Below, in pieces: positions 1-7,857 of a stretch of 64,000 nucleotides of DNA. The notes below the pieces were generated by a model, which saw only the letters and a list, made by a program, of their open reading frames with translations, was not told the origin of the DNA and made no database searches. Origin of the DNA: Hyphomonadaceae bacterium UBA1849 (lineage in GTDB: Bacteria > Pseudomonadota > Alphaproteobacteria > Caulobacterales > Hyphomonadaceae); NCBI GenBank assembly GCA_002338565.1, contig DDIN01000007.1:5780-69779 (forward strand). The letters run 5' to 3'. Position numbers and translations under genes: made by a program. Position 1 is the first letter of the stretch; each line of letters begins with the position of its first letter.

Positions 1-34
1 TCAGCGTCCCGATTTGGGGGCGCTTCCTCCCTAC

Positions 35-640
35 CTAAACAGCCGCTGAGAAATCAGCGGCTTTCTTTTTGCCGAAAGGTCCGAAGCTGAAAGAGCTGAA
101 ACGATCCACCCAGCTATCGATATCGCGAAGGTCGCGATCAAGCTGAGCCATTGTGCGCGTAAAATCTTCACCCTCTTCCTTGCGCCAGGCCTGTTCGGCC
201 CGGAACAGAATACCGCTCAGTACAACCGATTTCGGCTTCAGGAAGACATCCTGCCTCTCACCAGCCAGCGTCAGTATCCAGCGAGCAGACTTCACCCGTC
301 GCTTAGCCGCTTTCGCGCGCTTGAGCGGGTTCATCAGCCAGCTATCCTGCCACGCCATTGCGCCGTCACGGTGATCTTCCATCGCCTCGAATCGCAGCAT
401 GGCGATATCGAACAGGCGTTCGCGCAGGCTCTCGGTCTCATCGACGGATTCAGAGGCGCAGGCGCGATCCAGATAATCGACAATCAGCGCATTGAAGTTC
501 GGCAGGTTCAGAAAGTCACTGACAGGTCTGTCCATACGATCGGCAAGCTTTGGAAGCGTGATGTCAGAGAACGCCATCTCTCCGGCAAGCGACAAAACAG
601 CCTTTGCAGCGTCATCGTGAAAAGCGGTGTCCTGGGTCAT
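35..640 (-). CDS. TetR-fold / COQ9-like protein
   Basis: A 201-residue protein with no signal peptide or membrane segment. The N-terminal ~60 residues read as a TetR-type helix-turn-helix (small residues, then ITLPKLADRMDRPVSDFLN). The C-terminal half has an all-helical pattern ending in a helix with DRDLRDIDSWVDRF, which recalls both TetR regulators and COQ9, a lipid-binding TetR-fold protein of ubiquinone synthesis in alphaproteobacteria. The nearby UbiK-type gene makes a ubiquinone link conceivable, but that is inference; the classical COQ9 motifs are not clear. No regulated target is apparent. The start at 640 is the only plausible one, with an AGGAGG-type stretch just upstream in the minus direction (cctcctgagg on the plus strand). 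The hydrophilic tail GPFGKKKAADFSAAV is encoded across a terminator-like hairpin. Confidence 0.55.
   Translation of the reverse strand: MTQDTAFHDDAAKAVLSLAGEMAFSDITLPKLADRMDRPVSDFLNLPNFNALIVDYLDRACASESVDETESLRERLFDIAMLRFEAMEDHRDGAMAWQDSWLMNPLKRAKAAKRRVKSARWILTLAGERQDVFLKPKSVVLSGILFRAEQAWRKEEGEDFTRTMAQLDRDLRDIDSWVDRFSSFSFGPFGKKKAADFSAAV
41..70 (+). terminator. Intrinsic terminator, plus-strand direction
   Basis: A perfect 9-bp inverted repeat (AGCCGCTGA at 41-49, TCAGCGGCT at 54-62) with a GAAA loop is followed by TTCTTTTTG. The T-rich tail lies on the plus-strand side, so it would end a plus-strand transcript entering from left of the window. The hairpin is embedded in the last codons of the minus-strand gene ending at 35, so the same bases also encode that protein's C terminus. 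Confidence 0.55.
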
Positions 641-728
641 ATTCGGCCTCCTGAGGGATAGAGCGTATCACACATTCCATGAGATGCGCGCCTGACGGGA
701 AATATCAAGCGCTCTACCCTGCGCTATT

Positions 729-1247
729 TCAGCCCTGCCCTTTTGCCCGAACGCCGCGCCAGACAAGCGCAATGAGCGCCGTCAGCGCGATCAGAGCAGC
801 CAACGCATAGAGCCCGAACTTCAGTAAAGTCACAGCCGTTTTGATGCCGACAAGACCATCCGTTCCCAACAGCATGAATGTCTGAATGATATTTTCCAGA
901 ATGTCCGATGTAAAAGCCGCGCGAGGTACCCAGATCAATATCCCCGCCTTTGAAGGCAATCCGCGAACGATCAGCCCGCCAAACAGGCCCCAATAGAACA
1001 GCGGGTATGGCAGGTCGAGCAACCAGCTCGCCCAGATATGAACTTCCTTCTGGCCTGGCGTCATTGCAGCAAGCGCCGCGCGAACCTCTTCCGGCGCGAT
1101 CAGCGTATCAAGGAAGACAAACTCCCAATAGGCCGCGACCGGCAGGAAGGCATACCCAACCAGAAGCACGCCAAGCGCGCAGATAATCAGATATAGAGCG
1201 CGCGTTCGTAGTGGCGTCGCTTTCGAACCGTCAGGCGCGTTTGTCAT
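729..1247 (-). CDS. Four-helix inner-membrane protein, unknown function
   Basis: About 172 residues from the chosen ATG at 1247 (MTNAPDGSKAT...). Four hydrophobic segments can be seen: LYLIICALGVLLVGYAFLP, the stretch around WASWLLDLPYPLFYWGLFGG, one around ILENIIQTFMLLG, and a strongly hydrophobic C-terminal helix with repeated ALIALTALIALV. I do not recognise the family. It overlaps the end of the DUF1428 gene upstream by 17 nt on the same strand, which suggests translational coupling. An alternative ATG at 1289 would deepen the overlap to 59 nt and adds only a polar stretch, so I prefer 1247. No catalytic motif is visible. Confidence 0.6.
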   Translation of the reverse strand: MTNAPDGSKATPLRTRALYLIICALGVLLVGYAFLPVAAYWEFVFLDTLIAPEEVRAALAAMTPGQKEVHIWASWLLDLPYPLFYWGLFGGLIVRGLPSKAGILIWVPRAAFTSDILENIIQTFMLLGTDGLVGIKTAVTLLKFGLYALAALIALTALIALVWRGVRAKGQG

Positions 1248-1584
1248 AGATTGTCTCAAAGCCGCCGAAGATGAGACGCGTTCCGTCAAACGGCATAGGC
1301 ACGTTTTCCATCTCAGGGTCTTCCATCATCAGGGTTTCAGCTTTGTCCGCTTCTTCTTTTGACGCCCATTCAGCCCACGAGAAGACAACCACCTCGCCGT
1401 CTTCCTTCTTCACAGCGAGTGGAAATGAGGTGTTTTTGCCGTCCGGCACGCTGGCCCCCCAGTTTTCGACAACCCGTGTCGCGCCGTATTTCAGCATGAG
1501 CGCGCCCATAATTTCGGCCGCCTTCATATACTCATCCTTAGCGCCCTCAGGCACAGGAATTACGTAACCCGTAACGTAAGACAT
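1231..1584 (-). CDS. DUF1428 family protein (YbaA-like)
   Basis: A 117-residue dimeric alpha/beta barrel-type protein of the DUF1428 family. The characteristic N terminus MSYVTGYVIPVPEGAKDEY, the central VVENWGASVPDGK and the C-terminal PFDGTRLIFGGFETIYD are all recognisable. The biochemical function of the family is unknown; it shares the dimeric alpha-beta-barrel fold with antibiotic-biosynthesis monooxygenases. The start at 1584 is chosen because GGGAGG lies 8 nt upstream and because family members begin at this Met; an upstream Met at 1623 has no such support. It is the first gene of a two-gene unit with the overlapping membrane protein. Confidence 0.9.
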   Translation of the reverse strand: MSYVTGYVIPVPEGAKDEYMKAAEIMGALMLKYGATRVVENWGASVPDGKNTSFPLAVKKEDGEVVVFSWAEWASKEEADKAETLMMEDPEMENVPMPFDGTRLIFGGFETIYDKRA

Positions 1585-1664
1585 GGCTTTCCCTCCCACC
1601 AATCTGGACGAAGGGTACACCAAAAATGAGGCTGATTATATGGGGCGCGACGCGCGGCCGCGGA

Positions 1665-2168
1665 TCAGGCTTCGCCGATTGTCTCGAACATTGCCATGTC
1701 CATGGCCTCAATGGCGCTCTTACCTGCCCAGATGACATAATTCATGGATGGCACAAACTTTTCGGCTGAAGCGCAGGCCGCGTCGATAACCGCAGAGATT
1801 TCAGTCGCTTCCGGCCCGATACGTCCCGTCATGGAGATTGCGTGCCGGAAGGTCACCAGATCATCGCCCGGCCAGTAGTCAAAATGGCCGAGAGACATTT
1901 TGTCATTGATGAGAATGACCAGATCAGCCAGCTCTTCACGGCGCGATGGCGTCGGCTTCACGTCCAGTGTCAGCGAGAACTGGAGAGACTGATGTGGCTC
2001 ACGGATCGAGAAAACAGCGCCCATATCACCCCATCGCGTCGGCACAATGCAATGCACTGTGTTGCGTGAATCGCGCTCATAGGACCAGTCCGCGTCTTCG
2101 AGAACGCGTTCCACCTGTTCCATGGAGTTTTCGGCGATATCACCTTGAGATGCAGCGTTTAAAGGCAT
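1665..2168 (-). CDS. YbjN domain-containing protein
   Basis: About 167 residues. The central region (WSYERDSRNTVHCIV, SLQFSLTLDVKPTPSRREE, ADLVILINDKMSLGHFDYW) matches the YbjN fold, which resembles type III secretion chaperones and is of uncertain function. In alphaproteobacteria YbjN genes usually sit next to proC and a UbiK-like gene; here UbiK is next upstream but proC is absent. The ATG at 2168 is preceded by AGGGGA; the longer reading frame from 2213 adds 15 residues that do not look like family sequence. It is soluble, with no signal peptide. A role in motility or exopolysaccharide regulation has been suggested for E. coli YbjN and should not be transferred without care. Confidence 0.85.
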   Translation of the reverse strand: MPLNAASQGDIAENSMEQVERVLEDADWSYERDSRNTVHCIVPTRWGDMGAVFSIREPHQSLQFSLTLDVKPTPSRREELADLVILINDKMSLGHFDYWPGDDLVTFRHAISMTGRIGPEATEISAVIDAACASAEKFVPSMNYVIWAGKSAIEAMDMAMFETIGEA

Positions 2169-2288
2169 GTTTCCCCTTGAATATAAAAGACCCCTGTCAG
2201 CCCCGACTAACACGAGTCATCCAGCCCTACCAAAGGGGTAAGGCAGTAAGTTGTGAGTTTTCTGAGACCTGTGTTGCGTGAGACGCAG

Positions 2289-2534
2289 TTAGTCTTTGCC
2301 GGATTCCAGCTCGGCGACGCGCTTTTCAAGCGCCTCGACACGCGCCAGCGCGGACTGTGCGAGAGCTTTCAACGCTTCAACCTCATCACGGCGTGCAAGA
2401 TCCATTTCAGCAACAAATTTGTCGCCTTGTGCGCGCATGGCTGTTTTGGCTTCTTCGCCTGCAGACTGCGCGGCATCCATCATTCCTGTCATGACTTTCG
2501 CCATGTCATCTAGGAGTGGATTTCCATGTGTCAT
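2289..2534 (-). CDS. ubiK: UbiK family ubiquinone biosynthesis accessory factor
   Basis: An 81-residue protein with the UbiK/BMFP layout. It has an amphipathic N-terminal segment (LLDDMAKVMTGMMDAAQSAG) that can associate with membrane, then a coiled-coil C terminus (DEVEALKALAQSALARVEALEKRV) that mediates trimerisation in the family. UbiK is known to assist aerobic ubiquinone synthesis by linking the Ubi complex to lipids. A good AGGAG lies 7 nt before the ATG at 2534. It is transcribed divergently from lgt (92-nt gap). The family assignment is firm; the exact partner in this organism is inferred. Confidence 0.88.
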   Translation of the reverse strand: MTHGNPLLDDMAKVMTGMMDAAQSAGEEAKTAMRAQGDKFVAEMDLARRDEVEALKALAQSALARVEALEKRVAELESGKD

Positions 2535-2625
2535 TCGATTACTCCTTCAGGCAGCAAACGCGGTTTACCGCGAATTGTTCGAGTTGGCTATGTGACCTCT
2601 CAACAAGGTCAGGAAAAGGGGACAA

Positions 2626-3648
2626 ATGACCGCCGCTTTCAATTTTCCGGAACTTTATCCGGCCGTCATATCGATTCCTCAGTTTTCGATAGGCGGGCTG
2701 ACACTCGGACCGATCAATATTCTCTGGTACGCGATGGCCTATGTGCTGGGTCTTGTGCTGGGTTGGCGCTATGCGGTGGCGCTAGTCAAACGCCCTCGGC
2801 TGTTCGGCGGCACATCACCCGCCAGCGTGGAAGTTATTGACGACTTTCTCTTCTGGGCAACAGTCGGCGTTATTCTCGGCGGTCGCTTCGGTTATATTCT
2901 GTTCTATCAGCTTCCGTACCAGTTTGATGCACTGGCCGCAGACCCGCTCATGATCCTGCGCGTCTGGGATGGCGGCATGGCTTTCCATGGCGGGCTGATC
3001 GGCGTGGGCCTTGCCACATGGCATGTCTGCCGCACGCATAAAATTCCGCTTCTGCGCATGACAGACATTGCAGCAGCGGCAACGCCAATCGGCCTTTTGC
3101 TTGGCCGCTGCGCGAATTTCATCAATGCCGAGCTCTACGGCCGGCCAACCGAATCCGGTTGGGGCGTGATCTTCCCACAAGGCTATGGTTCAGGCGGTCC
3201 GCCGCAAGCCTTCGACTGGGAAACGAAAGAGTGGCAATACATCTGCGACCCTGATGTCGTGCCGCTTGCCGAGCGCACAGTTGAAAACTGCAGCGTTCGC
3301 CTCTCTGACGGTTCGATCGTTTCAGAGGTGCCGCGCCATGCCAGCCAGCTTTATGAAGCCGGTATGGAAGGCCTGATCCTATTCGTCATCATTGCGATTG
3401 GCGTATGGGCATTCGGCGCACTGAAACGCCCTGGCCTCGTCACAGGTATCTTCCTGCTCGGCTATGCTGCCGGTCGCTCAATCGCAGAACAGTTCCGCCT
3501 GCCGGACGCCTTCGTAGAAGGTCTGCCAGACTGGCTGACCATGGGAACGCTGCTCTCCGTGCCAATGGTACTGCTCGGCGCTTACCTTGTATGGCGCGCC
3601 ATGAACAAAAAGTCGGGCAATCCATCCGACATGGCAGCGGCGGAGTAG
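2626..3648 (+). CDS. lgt: Prolipoprotein diacylglyceryl transferase Lgt
   Basis: A 340-residue, seven-helix inner-membrane enzyme that moves diacylglyceryl from phosphatidylglycerol to the lipobox cysteine of prolipoproteins. Visible signatures: GGRFGYILFYQ (res. 86-96), HGGLIG with the essential His-121, and GLLLGRCANFINAELYGRP (156-173) with the conserved Arg-161 and Asn-164. At 340 residues it is longer than E. coli Lgt (291), because of an extra periplasmic-loop insertion with two Cys (CDP...ENC, about 205-228). It heads a plus-strand run in which the methyltransferase starts 4 nt after its stop. Several lipoproteins in this window (S41 protease, Ggt) would be its substrates. Confidence 0.97.
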   Translation: MTAAFNFPELYPAVISIPQFSIGGLTLGPINILWYAMAYVLGLVLGWRYAVALVKRPRLFGGTSPASVEVIDDFLFWATVGVILGGRFGYILFYQLPYQFDALAADPLMILRVWDGGMAFHGGLIGVGLATWHVCRTHKIPLLRMTDIAAAATPIGLLLGRCANFINAELYGRPTESGWGVIFPQGYGSGGPPQAFDWETKEWQYICDPDVVPLAERTVENCSVRLSDGSIVSEVPRHASQLYEAGMEGLILFVIIAIGVWAFGALKRPGLVTGIFLLGYAAGRSIAEQFRLPDAFVEGLPDWLTMGTLLSVPMVLLGAYLVWRAMNKKSGNPSDMAAAE

Positions 3649-3652
3649 TCAG

Positions 3653-4720
3653 GTGAGGCTGAAAGACCGCCTTATCCGCATGATCGAAACAGACGGGCCA
3701 ATGCCCGTCTCGCTCTATATGCAAACCTGTCTGCATGATCTGCAGCACGGATACTACGCGACCCGGCCCGGTGTTGGCGAAGACTTCACCACCGCACCGG
3801 AGATCAGCCAGATATTCGGCGAGCTTCTCGGCCTATGGGCGCTGCACGAATGGCAGGTGATGGGCATGCCCTCACCATTCACTCTGATGGAAGTCGGCCC
3901 CGGTCGCGCTACGCTAATGCGCGATGCGCTGCGCGCTATTTCAGGCGTGAAAGCAGGCGATGAATTCCTCAAAGCGATGCAGCTGAAACTGGTCGAGGCG
4001 AGCCCTGCCCTGCGAAAGGTTCAGGCCGACACGCTCTCGGAGTTTGAGCCTGATTTCCTGACCCAGATTGATGATGTCGAAGACGGCCCGCTCATCCTGA
4101 TCGCCAATGAATTGCTCGACTGTTTACCTGTCCGTCAGTTCATCCGTGACGCAGAGAAGAACAGCTGGGTGGAGCGCAAAGTTGGTGTTGCTGGGGGCGA
4201 GTTGATCTGGGGCGCCGAGCCTCTGGATGACCTGCCGTTTTTTACGCCCGACCTGAACCGCCTCAAAGGCTTTGAGCTTCAGCCCGGCCTTGAAACCATG
4301 GCCCTGACGCTTGCCGGCATTGCCGAGCGCGGGCATGCCATGCGCGCCTTGCTCATAGACTACGGCCCCAACCATTTGCCGCCGGAAGACACGCTTCGCG
4401 CCTTCTATAAAGGCGAGCAAATCGATCCGTTAGCAATGCCCGGCGAATGCGATCTGACTGTGGATGTCGATTTCGCGCAGTTGCGTCATCAGGGCGAGAA
4501 AGCAGGCCTGACAGTGCATGGCGCAGTCCATCAGGGACCGTTCCTCCTGAGCCTTGGCGCTGAAGCCCGCATGCAACAACTCACTCAGGCAAACCCTGAA
4601 ACGGCGCAGTCTATTTTCGAAGCAGCTGCCCGGTTGGTCGACCCGAAGGATATGGGTGACCGGTTTAAAGTCATCTGCTTTTCATCGGGCGAACTGCCCG
4701 CCCCGGTGGCCTTTTTCTAG
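3653..4720 (+). CDS. MidA/NDUFAF7-family SAM-dependent methyltransferase
   Basis: A 355-residue protein with the DUF185/Methyltransf_28 layout. The N-terminal PMPVSLYMQTCLHDLQHGYY and GEDFTTAPEISQIFGELLG are hallmark segments. A SAM-binding loop EVGPGRATLMRDAL follows at about 82-95, then IANELLDCLPV and LLIDYG. Mitochondrial NDUFAF7 methylates an arginine of complex I subunit NDUFS2, and the bacterial homologues are presumed to act similarly on NuoD; that step is inference. It starts with GTG at 3653, four bases after the lgt stop. lgt-midA-pgeF is a common alphaproteobacterial order; here sulP and a small minus-strand gene intervene before pgeF. Confidence 0.9.
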   Translation: MRLKDRLIRMIETDGPMPVSLYMQTCLHDLQHGYYATRPGVGEDFTTAPEISQIFGELLGLWALHEWQVMGMPSPFTLMEVGPGRATLMRDALRAISGVKAGDEFLKAMQLKLVEASPALRKVQADTLSEFEPDFLTQIDDVEDGPLILIANELLDCLPVRQFIRDAEKNSWVERKVGVAGGELIWGAEPLDDLPFFTPDLNRLKGFELQPGLETMALTLAGIAERGHAMRALLIDYGPNHLPPEDTLRAFYKGEQIDPLAMPGECDLTVDVDFAQLRHQGEKAGLTVHGAVHQGPFLLSLGAEARMQQLTQANPETAQSIFEAAARLVDPKDMGDRFKVICFSSGELPAPVAFF

Positions 4721-4790
4721 GCACAGACTTGCTGCACTGCAAAATTGCCCGTATTAGAGCGCGGGGAAATCGAAGTCGCGCTGCCAGATA

Positions 4791-6443
4791 ATGCGCGTCC
4801 TAAAATCACAACAGACTGATCCAGTGGAGAGACCCTTGACCGCTCGCGCCGAGGAAAAGACCTCTTTTATTCCGGTTAAGCTGACACCTGACCGCATCAA
4901 AATCGAACTTCTGGCTGGCCTGACGGTTGCGCTGGCGCTCGTTCCTGAAGCCGTAGCTTTTGCCTTTGTCGCGGGCGTGAACCCGCTTGTCGGTCTTTAT
5001 GCTGCATTCTTTATCGGTCTGATCACCGCTGTGTTCGGCGGCCGTCCAGGCATGATCTCGGGCGCGACCGGCGCTCTTGCGGTCGTTATGGTCAGCCTTG
5101 TTGCCGACCATGGCGTTGAATATCTGTTCGCGACCGTCGTCCTCATGGGCATTATGCAGGTGATCTTTGGCGCGATGCGCTGGGGTAAGTTCATCCGCAT
5201 GGTCCCGCACCCCGTCATGCTGGGCTTTGTGAACGGGCTCGCCATCGTGATTTTCCTTGCCCAGCTGGGGCAATTTCAGATTGGTACAGGCGACGCTTCT
5301 GGCGGTCATGGCCCGGGCCTTGGCGGCGAATGGCTGCCAGCGCTGGACCTTATCATCATGCTGGGCCTCGTAGCCCTGACCATGCTGATCATCTGGGGCC
5401 TGCCAAAATTCACGAAAATTATTCCAGCACCGCTCGCGGCCATTCTTGTCGTTTCATTTATCGTGATCGGCTTCGGCGTTGAGACGCGCTCTGTAGGTGA
5501 CCTTGCCTCTATCTCAGGCGGCCTGCCGCAATTCCATATTCCAATGGTGCCGCTGAATTTCGAAACGCTGGAAATCATTTTCCCATACGCTCTGATCCTG
5601 TCGGCCATTGGCCTGATCGAGAGCCTTCTGACGCATAACCTCGTCTCTGACATGACAGGCACAAAAGGCGGTGCGTCTAAAGAATGTGTCGCTCAGGGCG
5701 CGGCAAACATCGTCACTGGCTTCTTCGGTGGCATGGGCGGTTGCGCAATGATCGGCCAGTCCATGATCAATGTGAAGTCTGGCGCTCGCACCCGTATCGC
5801 GGGTATTGCGGCCGCGCTTTTCCTTCTGTCATTCATCCTGTTCGCCTCCCCCCTGATCGAGCAAATTCCGGTTGCAGCACTGGTCGGCGTTATGTTCATG
5901 GTGGTCGTCGGCACATTCGCTTGGCGCTCATTCCGCATCATGCGCAAAATCCCGCTGACCGATGCTATCGTGATCATTGTCGTGACAGTCGTCACAGTCT
6001 TTGCAGACCTCGCCGTCGCGGTTGTTGTTGGCGTCATCATGTCGGCCCTCGCCTACGCATGGAACGCAGCCAGCCGCATCTACGCAGGTACTGGCGTCAG
6101 CAAAGAAGGCTGGAAAGTTTACCGTATTGAAGGCCCGCTCTTCTTCGGTTCGTCTACCGGCTTTGTTGACCTGTTCAATCCTGAAAATGACCCAGACGAC
6201 GTGGTTGTGGACTTCATCAACTCACGCGTTGTCGACCATTCCGGCATTGAAGCCATTGAGTCCATCGCTGCAAAATACCGCGCGGTGAACAAGCGCCTTC
6301 ACCTTCGCCATTTGTCACCGGACTGCGAGCGTCTGCTCGAGAAGGCTGGCGACATGGTGGAAATCTCGGTTCTGGAAGATCCGGACTATTCCATCGCCGT
6401 CGACTATGGCGACCGCTTCAAAGAAAAGCGCCTGACCTCATAA
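4791..6443 (+). CDS. SulP/SLC26 anion transporter with STAS domain
   Basis: 550 residues. A ~10-14 helix transport domain starts with the family signature LTVALALVPEAVAFAFVAGV (helix 1) and FGGRPGMISGATGALAVVM. It continues through GGMGGCAMIGQSMINVKSGARTR to about residue 430. A C-terminal cytoplasmic STAS domain follows (EGPLFFGSSTGFVDLF, VVDFINSRVVDHSGIEAIESI). Substrates of the family are sulfate, bicarbonate or other anions; specificity cannot be read here. The ATG at 4791 lacks a clear ribosome-binding site, whereas a TTG at 4834 follows GGAGAG by 6 nt; the first 14 residues are therefore uncertain. A strong terminator follows immediately. Confidence 0.95.
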   Translation: MRVLKSQQTDPVERPLTARAEEKTSFIPVKLTPDRIKIELLAGLTVALALVPEAVAFAFVAGVNPLVGLYAAFFIGLITAVFGGRPGMISGATGALAVVMVSLVADHGVEYLFATVVLMGIMQVIFGAMRWGKFIRMVPHPVMLGFVNGLAIVIFLAQLGQFQIGTGDASGGHGPGLGGEWLPALDLIIMLGLVALTMLIIWGLPKFTKIIPAPLAAILVVSFIVIGFGVETRSVGDLASISGGLPQFHIPMVPLNFETLEIIFPYALILSAIGLIESLLTHNLVSDMTGTKGGASKECVAQGAANIVTGFFGGMGGCAMIGQSMINVKSGARTRIAGIAAALFLLSFILFASPLIEQIPVAALVGVMFMVVVGTFAWRSFRIMRKIPLTDAIVIIVVTVVTVFADLAVAVVVGVIMSALAYAWNAASRIYAGTGVSKEGWKVYRIEGPLFFGSSTGFVDLFNPENDPDDVVVDFINSRVVDHSGIEAIESIAAKYRAVNKRLHLRHLSPDCERLLEKAGDMVEISVLEDPDYSIAVDYGDRFKEKRLTS

Positions 6444-6447
6444 ACAA

Positions 6448-6478
6448 AAAGCCCGCCGGATTGGCGGGCTTTTCTTTT
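6448..6478 (+). terminator. Intrinsic terminator after sulP
   Basis: AAAAGCCCGCC (6448-6458), a five-base loop GGATT and GGCGGGCTTTT (6464-6474) form a perfect 11-bp hairpin running into a T-rich tail. It lies 4 nt after the sulP stop. Its A-rich left arm would also give a tail for the minus-strand gene whose stop is at 6497, so it may act in both directions. Confidence 0.85.
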
Positions 6479-6496
6479 AGGCCGAAGCTCAGATGC

Positions 6497-6808
6497 CTAG
6501 TGTGCGAGGTGCGCGAGACCCGCATCAATCTCTGCCAGCTTTTCATTCGTCAGCTGGTCCGGCGCATACATCTGGATGTCATGCAGCGTCATACCTGCAG
6601 CCATGCTGATCTGCGGATTGTTGACGATCTCAGGGATGTGCTCGTTCAGAACGGCCAGTGCGGCTTCATCAGCCATCAGCGCATCAATCGTTGTGTTGGA
6701 TGTTGTCATGGCGTGCGCTGCTTCACCTTCTTCATGACTATTGGCAAACGCAGGGGACGCTGCGCCCAGAGCTGCGCCGATAATGAGTGTCGTGATAATT
6801 TTCTTCAT
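6497..6808 (-). CDS. Small secreted protein with helical C-terminal module
   Basis: 103 residues. A clean Sec signal peptide (MKKIITTLIIGAALGAASPAFA, cleavage after AFA) is followed by a His/Glu-rich linker (NSHEEGEAAHA) and a ~55-residue helical module. That module contains ALMADEAALAVLNEHIPEI, then NNPQISMAAGMTLHDI, then LTNEKLAEIDAGLA. From memory, similar modules are appended to secreted esterases and glycosidases of sphingomonads and relatives; the resemblance is unverified and the function unknown. GGAGG lies 8 nt before the ATG. It is a monocistronic minus-strand gene bounded by the sulP terminator and the pgeF upstream region. Confidence 0.75.
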   Translation of the reverse strand: MKKIITTLIIGAALGAASPAFANSHEEGEAAHAMTTSNTTIDALMADEAALAVLNEHIPEIVNNPQISMAAGMTLHDIQMYAPDQLTNEKLAEIDAGLAHLAH

Positions 6809-6966
6809 GGCTTCCTCCTGATGGATATATTTTTATACAGCGTAAACTAGCTGAGAATGACCTAGTGTCAAAGTCGGATTTCAGTTGGCCAATCACATTT
6901 ACCAGTGCCCGAAATTTGCTATGGTTTCTGCTGGCTCTCCTGCCCAAACCATCAGAAAGCCCGATC

Positions 6967-7758
6967 ATGACAGCACACCCGCCATTCATTCAGTCCAGCC
7001 ATTTTTCACCGGCCGGACGGGTATCGCATGGCTTTTTCGGGCGCGAAGGCGGCGTGTCGTCAGGCGACTATGACAGTCTGAATGTCGGGCCGGGCTCTGA
7101 CGATAGCCGCGCAAATGTCGAAGAGAACCGCGCGCGTGTCGCCAACGCTGTGGGCGCGCCATCCGAACCGCATCTGGTCTCCCTATATCAGATACATTCG
7201 CCCAACGTGCTGGAAATCACAGAGCCCTTCTCATGGGAGGACCGCCCGGAAGGCGATGCGATGGTGACCAATGTTGAAGGCCTTGCGCTTTGTGTACTCA
7301 CCGCCGATTGCACCCCCATACTGATCGCAGACGAGACGGCGGGTGTAGTCGGCGCAGCGCACGCAGGATGGAAGGGCGCGCTTGGCGGTGTGATCGAGAA
7401 CACTGTTGAGGCGATGGTCCGGCTTGGTGCTGACACTGACAATATGATCGCAGCCATCGGGCCCAGCCTGTCGCAACCTTCTTTCGAAGTTGGCCCTGAT
7501 CTCCGCGCCCCCTTCCTCGAAAAACACAGCTGGTGTGAACCGCTATTCCAGCCCGGCGACGGTGACCGCGCCTATTTCGATATCTGGAAATTCTGCGAAG
7601 GCATTCTGCTGCGCGAAGGGGTAAAATCTGTCGAATGTGTTGGCGAGGATACGTTGAGCCAGCCAAGGCGTTATTTTTCAAACCGCTATAGAGTAAAAAA
7701 CGGACTATCCGATTACGGACGAAATGCCTCTGTGGTGATGCTGAAAAAGAATCTCTGA
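6967..7758 (+). CDS. pgeF: PgeF-type purine nucleoside phosphorylase / laccase-domain protein
   Basis: 263 residues of the Cu-oxidase_4 (YfiH/LACC1) family. The metal-site residues typical of the family are visible: His in SLYQIHS, Cys in LTADCTP and His in GAAHAGWKG. The C-terminal NRYRVKNGLSDYGRNASVVML is also typical. E. coli YfiH is reported to remove incorrectly incorporated L-Ser from peptidoglycan intermediates, and mammalian LACC1 acts as a purine nucleoside phosphorylase/deaminase; which applies here is unknown. I start at the ATG at 6967 (MTAHPPFIQSS), where family alignment begins; upstream in-frame codons to 6865 give a nonconserved hydrophobic extension. It normally follows the midA-type gene directly, but sulP and a minus-strand gene separate them here. 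Confidence 0.92.
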   Translation: MTAHPPFIQSSHFSPAGRVSHGFFGREGGVSSGDYDSLNVGPGSDDSRANVEENRARVANAVGAPSEPHLVSLYQIHSPNVLEITEPFSWEDRPEGDAMVTNVEGLALCVLTADCTPILIADETAGVVGAAHAGWKGALGGVIENTVEAMVRLGADTDNMIAAIGPSLSQPSFEVGPDLRAPFLEKHSWCEPLFQPGDGDRAYFDIWKFCEGILLREGVKSVECVGEDTLSQPRRYFSNRYRVKNGLSDYGRNASVVMLKKNL

Positions 7759-7857
7759 TTCACTGGTTGCGCCACGGCGTTAATGTCCTAAAAGGCCAGT
7801 AAAACCCCAAGGCAAAAAGAGAATCCTTTCAGGGGTATTGGGCAATGGCGGGTCATC

